Origin: Lachnospiraceae bacterium
GTDB taxonomy: Bacteria; Bacillota; Clostridia; Lachnospirales; Lachnospiraceae
DNA length: 7,617 nucleotides
NCBI GenBank assembly: GCA_003484785.1
Contig: DNAD01000058.1
Coordinates: 1-7,617, forward strand
Direction of reading: 5' to 3'
How positions within the stretch are numbered: the first letter of the stretch is position 1; the number at the start of each line of letters is the position of its first letter. This document shows, in pieces, positions 7,185 to 7,617 of the stretch. The notes under the pieces were generated by a model. The model was not told the origin of the DNA, searched no databases, and saw only the letters and a program-made list of their open reading frames with translations. The position numbers and the translations under genes are program-made.

Positions 7185-7201
7185 GCGGATTCGGGATCCG
7201 C
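7185..7201. repeat. Short hairpin GCGGAT/ATCCGC in the DUF4190 leader
   Basis: GCGGAT (7185-7190) and ATCCGC (7196-7201) form a perfect 6-bp stem with a 5-nt loop. On the minus strand it ends 14 nt before the ribosome binding site. No U-run follows in either direction, so it is not a convincing terminator. It may help shape the leader of the DUF4190-DUF2752 mRNA. Confidence 0.6.
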
Positions 7202-7213
7202 GTTTATTGCTTA

Positions 7214-7334
7214 ATTCATTTCCGTGCCTTTGGCCCATCGCCGAAGGTATTTTTAACCGGCCTGCGGCCTGTAACTGCGAAGGTACCGAACAGTTACGAA
7301 GCTTTGCGGTTACCTTCACGGCATGAATGGCCGG
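7214..7334 (-). ncRNA. Candidate structured RNA / mRNA leader element of the DUF4190-DUF2752 operon
   Basis: This stretch has dense complementary arms that nest into a closed multi-branch fold (plus-strand coordinates). P1: 7214-7219 with 7323-7328, and 7222-7226 with 7317-7321. P2: CCTTTGG 7227-7233 with CCGAAGG 7241-7247. P3: GGCC 7259-7262 with 7266-7269, inside a tandem CGGCCTG repeat. P4: GTAACTG 7271-7277 with CAGTTAC 7291-7297. P5: GAAG 7298-7301 with CTTC 7314-7317. The P4 loop (GGTACCG, 7282-7288) can pair with the P5 loop (CGGTTACC, 7307-7314), a possible kissing loop or alternative helix. CCGGCC 7257-7262 also matches GGCCGG 7329-7334. The minus strand is favoured because a good promoter would start RNA about 17 nt before P1, and the RNA leads into the DUF4190 gene. 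I do not recognise a known riboswitch. It could instead be a dispersed palindromic element. Confidence 0.5.
7227..7254 (+). terminator. Possible plus-strand intrinsic terminator (same hairpin as P2 of the leader element)
   Basis: CCTTTGG and CCGAAGG form a 7-bp stem with one wobble pair and a 7-nt loop, followed by TATTTTT (7248-7254) in the plus direction. This fits a weak Rho-independent terminator, but no plus-strand gene ends upstream of it. It could stop antisense transcription into the divergent promoter region, or it may simply be a stem of the minus-strand RNA. Confidence 0.25.
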
Positions 7335-7351
7335 ATAGTATTTTCGGAATG

Positions 7352-7380
7352 AGTATAACATCACATGATCGCAAGTTCAA
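7352..7380 (-). promoter_or_regulatory. Sigma-A-type promoter of the DUF4190-DUF2752 operon
   Basis: Read on the minus strand: -35 TTGAAC (7380-7375), a 17-nt spacer, and -10 TATACT (7357-7352). Transcription would start near 7345, giving a leader of about 190 nt before the ATG at 7155. The inverted repeat CATCACA/TGTGATG overlaps the spacer and flanks the -35, so a regulator may act here. Confidence 0.65.
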
Positions 7381-7391
7381 GGGCTGTGATG
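7359..7391. promoter_or_regulatory. Inverted repeat CATCACA/TGTGATG, candidate operator
   Basis: CATCACA (7359-7365) is the exact reverse complement of TGTGATG (7385-7391), with 19 nt between the arms. A direct repeat ATGATC (7365-7370 and 7389-7394) overlaps both arms. The site covers the spacer and -35 of the minus-strand promoter and lies just upstream of the divergent plus-strand promoter, a natural position for a dimeric regulator. No regulator gene is seen in the window. Confidence 0.4.
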
Positions 7392-7407
7392 ATCAGTAAA
7401 TGTTAAC

Positions 7408-7436
7408 TTGATAATGAGTGGGAATACTGCTATAAT
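7408..7436 (+). promoter_or_regulatory. Strong sigma-A-type promoter for the rightmost gene
   Basis: TTGATA (7408-7413), a 17-nt spacer and TATAAT (7431-7436), with TG at 7428-7429 giving an extended -10 (TGCTATAAT). Transcription should start near 7443, about 94 nt before the likely ATG at 7537. It is divergent from the minus-strand promoter at 7352-7380. Confidence 0.8.
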
Positions 7437-7440
7437 CGTC

Positions 7441-7460
7441 TTCGGTCTGTTGACCCGGAA
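7441..7460 (+). other. 5'-end stem-loop in the leader of the rightmost gene
   Basis: GGTC (7444-7447) pairs with GACC (7452-7455) around the loop TGTT. TTC (7441-7443) can extend the stem onto GGAA (7457-7460) past a small bulge. It lies at the predicted 5' end of the mRNA and has no U-run, so it is more likely a stabilising stem-loop than a terminator. Further down, ACAAAG (7462-7467) and GCAC (7487-7490) both match parts of CTTTGTGC (7494-7501), so the leader may have alternative pairings. Confidence 0.35.
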
Positions 7461-7523
7461 TACAAAGGGTACAAATTATAGTTAAAGCACTTACTTTGTG
7501 CATTTATGAACAGGATCGGTGGT

Positions 7524-7527
7524 AGGG
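7524..7527 (+). promoter_or_regulatory. Ribosome binding site of the rightmost gene
   Basis: AGGG ends 9 nt before the ATG at 7537. An in-frame ATG at 7528 directly abuts it and is too close to be used, so 7537 is preferred. Confidence 0.55.
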
Positions 7528-7536
7528 ATGATTAAT

Positions 7537-7617
7537 ATGGAAAGATCGCAGAGCGATCCTCTTATGCAGAATTTACAGGCGGATTCCGCGCAGCCTGCGG
7601 GGGGCGGGGACCACATG
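7537..7617 (+). CDS. 5' end of a protein-coding gene, truncated by the window (unknown)
   Basis: An open frame runs from ATG 7537 to the last base (27 codons, no stop). It follows a strong promoter and a plausible ribosome binding site, so it is very probably the start of a real gene. The visible N-terminus is polar, with Ser, Gln, Asp and a Gly-rich GGG near residues 22-24. It has no signal peptide or membrane segment, and no family can be named from this fragment. The first codons hold a 6-bp inverted repeat, GATCGC-AGA-GCGATC (7544-7558), which could form a hairpin just inside the message. Confidence 0.65.
   Translation, partial: MERSQSDPLMQNLQADSAQPAGGGDHM

Noticed and set aside
7039..7326. 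Plus-strand open frame of 95 codons
   Set aside because: Its Val/Ile-rich part is the antisense image of the Asn-rich tract of the DUF4190 gene, and the rest runs through the structured leader.
7161..7364. Minus-strand open frame of 67 codons in the DUF4190 leader
   Set aside because: Its ATG lies upstream of the predicted transcription start, it has no good ribosome binding site, and it runs through palindromic sequence, so a structured RNA explains the region better.
1..7617. CRISPR array, insertion sequence, tRNA or rRNA
   Set aside because: No regularly spaced repeats, transposase gene, terminal inverted repeats with target duplications, tRNA cloverleaf with T-loop consensus, or rRNA sequence were seen.

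Overview
The window looks like a chromosomal segment of a Lachnospiraceae-type (Clostridia, Bacillota) anaerobe. The reasons are moderate GC content, strong purine-rich Shine-Dalgarno sites, sigma-A promoters with TGnTATAAT extensions, two large hybrid sensor kinases, and an adjacent DUF2752/DUF4190 membrane-protein pair. The assignment to family is inferred from gene style and cannot be proved from this window.

Left part (1-5365, + strand): two hybrid sensor histidine kinases in tandem, 28 nt apart, very probably one operon. The first (97-2637) reads membrane region, HisKA, HATPase, a degenerate receiver-like segment, a true receiver (REC) and a C-terminal HPt domain. The second (2666-5365) reads membrane region, HisKA, HATPase and REC, and then carries a complete DegV (fatty-acid-binding, FakB-type) domain at its C-terminus. 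Neither has a DNA-binding or enzymatic output domain. Only the first has an HPt, so the two may share one phosphorelay. The DegV fusion suggests that signalling is coupled to a lipid ligand; this is the most unusual protein in the window.

Middle (5366-6331): a 43-bp near-perfect palindrome that overlaps an extended -10 promoter, then a class I SAM-dependent methyltransferase of the RlmI-like type (5444-6331).

Right part, - strand (7345 down to 6314): a two-gene operon, DUF4190 membrane protein then DUF2752 membrane protein, joined by a GTGA stop/start overlap. Its last gene overlaps the 3' end of the methyltransferase gene tail to tail by 18 bp. A good - strand promoter (TTGAAC-17-TATACT) starts transcription near 7345 and leaves a leader of about 190 nt. 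Bases 7214-7334 of that leader fold on paper into a closed multi-branch structure with a possible kissing loop. It is a candidate structured RNA or leader element that I could not assign to any known class.

Far right, + strand: a strong divergent promoter (TTGATA-17-TATAAT with TG extension, 7408-7436) reads through a leader of about 94 nt into a gene truncated by the window end (7537 onward, 27 codons). An inverted repeat, CATCACA/TGTGATG (7359-7391), lies over the - strand promoter and may be an operator.
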